This document shows, one piece after another, positions 5,745-8,021 of a stretch of DNA of 8,021 nucleotides. The notes beneath the pieces are model-generated. The model was not told where the DNA came from and did no database searches. It worked only from the letters and a program-made list of their open reading frames with translations. Location: NCBI GenBank assembly GCA_030598355.1, contig JAUVQD010000051.1, forward strand, positions 1-8,021, in the 5' to 3' direction. Made by a program: the position numbers and the translations under genes. This DNA comes from Actinomycetes bacterium (lineage in GTDB: Bacteria; Actinomycetota; Aquicultoria; CAJVYJ01; JAUVQD01). Numbering within the stretch: the stretch's first letter is position 1; the number at the start of each line of letters is the position of its first letter.

Positions 5745-7343
5745 TCATCTATTATCCAGCAATCGGGCCAAGCCATATTCAAGACCATCGACAAGGGCTT
5801 CCCAGCTAGCTTCCATAATATTTTCGTGAACACCTATCGTACCCCAAGTATTTTCACCGTCTGTGTTTTCGATAAAAACACGAACTTTGGCTTTTGTGCC
5901 TTTTGCTTGATCAATAATCCTGACTTTATAATCGGTTAAGTGAATCTGATTGACCCTGGGATCAGCGTCTCCAAGCGCCTTTTTTAATCCCCTATCAAGC
6001 GCGTTTACTGGCCCATTGCCCTCAGCGATAGCCACAAAACGCTCTTCGTTTCGCCTGATCTTAACGACAGCTTGAGATTCAGTCGTCCCCGATCGACGTC
6101 TGTCTACACTAACCTCATAGCTTTCAAGTTCAAAAAGCGGTTTGTAAGCTCCCATATTTTTTAAGATAAATATTCCCAGCGATCCATCGGCCGCGTCAAA
6201 AGTGTAACCGGCCCTTGCTTTATCTTTTAGCTTGCTCAAAAGTTCCGCTACTTTTTCTTTATTGTCGGAAAGATCAAAACCAATCTCTTTCGCCTTTTGA
6301 ATGATTGTGGCTGATCCTGAAAGCTCGGACGCGATAATCGTCGGATAATTGCCGACAACGGCCGGCTCTACATGCTCATAAGCACCAGCGCGTCGAGAAA
6401 CAGCGCTTACGTGAATACCGCCTTTGTGGGCGAACGCGCTTTGACCTACATAAGGTTGATGGTTGTTTGGCACAACATTTGCCACCTCGGCGACATAGTG
6501 GGAAAGGTCTGTTAAAGTCTCTAGTTTTTTGTCTGATATCGGCTTCTCACCCATTTTTAAAGATAGATCCGCGATGATTGAACAGAGATCAGCATTGCCG
6601 CATCGCTCACCATAACCATTGACTGTCCCATGGATTTGGGTCGCGCCGCCGGCGGCGGCAGCCAAACTGTTGGCAACAGCGCAGTCGCTATCATTATGAG
6701 CATGGATCCCAATTGGCACAGAGATCATCTTCACCATGCTTTCTACTAGCGGTTGAATCTGGTGAGGAAGCTGACCGCCATTGGTATCGCAAAGAACTAT
6801 TACATCGGCCCCGGCATCAGCCGCGGCTTGGAGTGTCTTTACCGCGTATTCCGGATTAGCGGCGTATCCGTCAAAAAAATGTTCGGCGTCATATATTACT
6901 TCGAGGTTTTTCCCTTTAAGATACGTTACTGTATCAGCAATCATTTTTAGATTTTCGTCCAGCGTTGTCAGCAAAGCCTCCAAAACATGAACATCCCAGC
7001 TCTTTCCAACAACACAAACTGCGGGCGTTCCTACCCCGACCAGCGCTTCCAAATTTGGATCCTCGTCCGCCTTGATATTTTTCCGCCTTGTACTGCCAAA
7101 CGCAACGAGTGTGGCGCTGAACTTCGACTTTAAGGCTTTCTTAAAAAACTCTTGCTCCTGCGAATTCGAGCCCGGAAAACCACCCTCAATATAATGCATG
7201 CCGAATTGATCAAGCTTGGTCGCTATTTTGAGCTTGTCATCAACGGTCAGCGCCATGCCCTCGCGTTGGCACCCGTCCCGAAGAGTTGTGTCATATAAAA
7301 TTATCTGACTGCTTTTCTTAGCCGTTGCTCTGCCCACCTTCAA
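5745..7343 (-). CDS. cimA: (R)-citramalate synthase, long form with C-terminal LeuA regulatory domain
   Basis: It condenses pyruvate with acetyl-CoA to (R)-citramalate, the first step of the threonine-independent route to 2-oxobutanoate and isoleucine. The 532 residues match the citramalate synthase family length. Residues 14-280 form the HMGL-like TIM barrel. LYDTTLRDG (16-24) carries the catalytic Arg/Asp, HAHND (214-218) gives metal-binding histidines, and NGYGERCGN (242-250) is the second isopropylmalate-synthase-type signature. IYDAEHFFDGY (150-160) is the form I associate with the citramalate family rather than LeuA. Residues about 400-530 are the LeuA-type allosteric domain, so isoleucine feedback inhibition is likely but not shown. 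An in-frame TAG sits directly before the TTG at 7343, so the start must be non-ATG: this TTG or the GTG at 7337. The next ATG (codon 30) would delete the active site. Homocitrate or isopropylmalate synthase are less likely alternatives. Confidence 0.93.
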   Translation of the reverse strand: MKVGRATAKKSSQIILYDTTLRDGCQREGMALTVDDKLKIATKLDQFGMHYIEGGFPGSNSQEQEFFKKALKSKFSATLVAFGSTRRKNIKADEDPNLEALVGVGTPAVCVVGKSWDVHVLEALLTTLDENLKMIADTVTYLKGKNLEVIYDAEHFFDGYAANPEYAVKTLQAAADAGADVIVLCDTNGGQLPHQIQPLVESMVKMISVPIGIHAHNDSDCAVANSLAAAAGGATQIHGTVNGYGERCGNADLCSIIADLSLKMGEKPISDKKLETLTDLSHYVAEVANVVPNNHQPYVGQSAFAHKGGIHVSAVSRRAGAYEHVEPAVVGNYPTIIASELSGSATIIQKAKEIGFDLSDNKEKVAELLSKLKDKARAGYTFDAADGSLGIFILKNMGAYKPLFELESYEVSVDRRRSGTTESQAVVKIRRNEERFVAIAEGNGPVNALDRGLKKALGDADPRVNQIHLTDYKVRIIDQAKGTKAKVRVFIENTDGENTWGTIGVHENIMEASWEALVDGLEYGLARLLDNR

Positions 7344-7359
7344 CTAGCGTTAGCGTTGG

Positions 7360-8021
7360 TCAAAAAGACGTCCCTGACGAACGTACCAGACTGTGAAATC
7401 TTGTCATCAAATCAGTAGTAATCGGCCCTGGTTCACCTGTGCCTATCGGTCTATCGTCGACGGTTGTGATCGGCGCAATTTCCGCGGCCGTCCCTGTTAA
7501 AAAGTTCTCGTCAGCTATATAAACATCATGCAGGGTCATGATGCGTTCCTCAACATCATATCCCGCTTCAACCGCCAGCTCCATAACTGTGTCTCTGGTC
7601 ACACCTTTGAGCGCGCCGACACTTGTTGGCGGTGTCGCTATTACACCTTTGTCGACAAGAAAAAAGTTGTCGACTATACATTCGGTTATATAGCCATCGG
7701 CATTCAGCATTAGACCTTCTTGCGCGTCTACCCGGTTGACTTCAAGAGTAGCCAAAACGTTATTTAAATAATTTAGAGACTTGATTCTCGGATTAAGAGC
7801 TTCAATCAAATTTCGCCTCGTTGAAACCGTGACCACCTTCATACCCTTATGGTAGATCTCATCAGGATATATTTTGATAGTTGAGGCGATAATGAAAATC
7901 GTCGGCTTTGGACATTTGGTGGGATTTAACCCTAAGTCGCCAAGGCCACGGGTTACAACTAATCGGATGTAGCCATCTGTCAGATCATTTCTTTTCGCGG
8001 TTTCAACAACCGCTTCTTTTA
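7360..8021 (-). CDS. ilvE: Branched-chain amino acid aminotransferase, N-terminus beyond window edge
   Basis: This is a class IV PLP-dependent aminotransferase. It interconverts leucine, isoleucine and valine with their 2-oxo acids using glutamate/2-oxoglutarate, in the cytosol. The frame is open to the right edge, so about 219 residues are visible of a family length near 290-300; roughly 70-80 N-terminal residues are missing. The visible part starts with the conserved YIRLVVTRGLGDLGLNP stretch. The PLP lysine is at fragment residue 80, in RIKSLNYLNN. It is followed by the GYITEC..DNFFLV cofactor region, GVTRDTV and the FLTGTAAEIAPI substrate/cofactor loop. The ATG at 7842 is internal and is not the start, because family-typical sequence precedes it in frame. 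The stop lies 16 bases before citramalate synthase, which fits co-transcription for isoleucine synthesis. D-amino acid transaminase is a less likely alternative, since the LNYLNN signature is IlvE-like. Confidence 0.93.
   Translation of the reverse strand, partial: KEAVVETAKRNDLTDGYIRLVVTRGLGDLGLNPTKCPKPTIFIIASTIKIYPDEIYHKGMKVVTVSTRRNLIEALNPRIKSLNYLNNVLATLEVNRVDAQEGLMLNADGYITECIVDNFFLVDKGVIATPPTSVGALKGVTRDTVMELAVEAGYDVEERIMTLHDVYIADENFLTGTAAEIAPITTVDDRPIGTGEPGPITTDLMTRFHSLVRSSGTSF

Noticed and set aside
7840..7842. ATG as start of ilvE
   Set aside because: Upstream in-frame codons encode conserved IlvE sequence up to the window edge, so this methionine is internal.
1..8021. Mobile elements, CRISPR arrays, tRNA or rRNA genes
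   Set aside because: I found no transposase or integrase, no regularly spaced repeats and no cloverleaf or rRNA-like stretch on reading both strands.

Overview
All genes in this window lie on the minus strand, so transcription runs from the right edge to the left. They form two blocks separated by about 230 bases of non-coding DNA. The genes are tightly packed and base composition looks mid-range by eye. Several start codons are TTG or GTG. This is an ordinary bacterial chromosomal layout. The Lgt, NarL/LuxR two-component pair, long-form citramalate synthase and class IV transaminase together suggest a free-living or environmental bacterium, perhaps an anaerobic Gram-positive or deep-branching lineage. 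No rRNA or other taxonomic marker is present, so this is a weak inference. I see no mobile element, CRISPR array, tRNA or rRNA.

Right block (8021 to 2531): a branched-chain amino acid aminotransferase whose N-terminus is cut by the window edge, then citramalate synthase, a fumarylacetoacetate hydrolase (FAH) family enzyme, a membrane GAF-domain histidine kinase and its LuxR-type response regulator. Gaps are 16 to 18 bases, and the last pair overlaps by 23 bases, so this looks like one operon. Its first promoter lies outside the window. Citramalate synthase makes 2-oxobutanoate precursors from pyruvate and acetyl-CoA for threonine-independent isoleucine synthesis, and IlvE performs the last transamination. 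The FAH enzyme and the two-component system have no obvious role in that pathway, which makes their inclusion notable.

Intergenic region (2298 to 2530): three hairpins follow the response regulator. The first starts in its stop codon, one has a short U tail and one has a UUCG loop. A good -10 box (TATAAT) and a strong Shine-Dalgarno site then precede the next gene.

Left block (2297 to 1): prolipoprotein diacylglyceryl transferase (lgt) and two tandem FtsX/MacB-type ABC permeases, the second cut by the left edge. The lgt reading frame has a convincing N-terminus and a strong ribosome site but no ATG, GTG or TTG where translation should begin. The first permease carries a CxxC motif in its extracytoplasmic domain. 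The two permeases share an N-terminal pattern and probably form a heterodimer. Their ATPase would be expected beyond the left edge.
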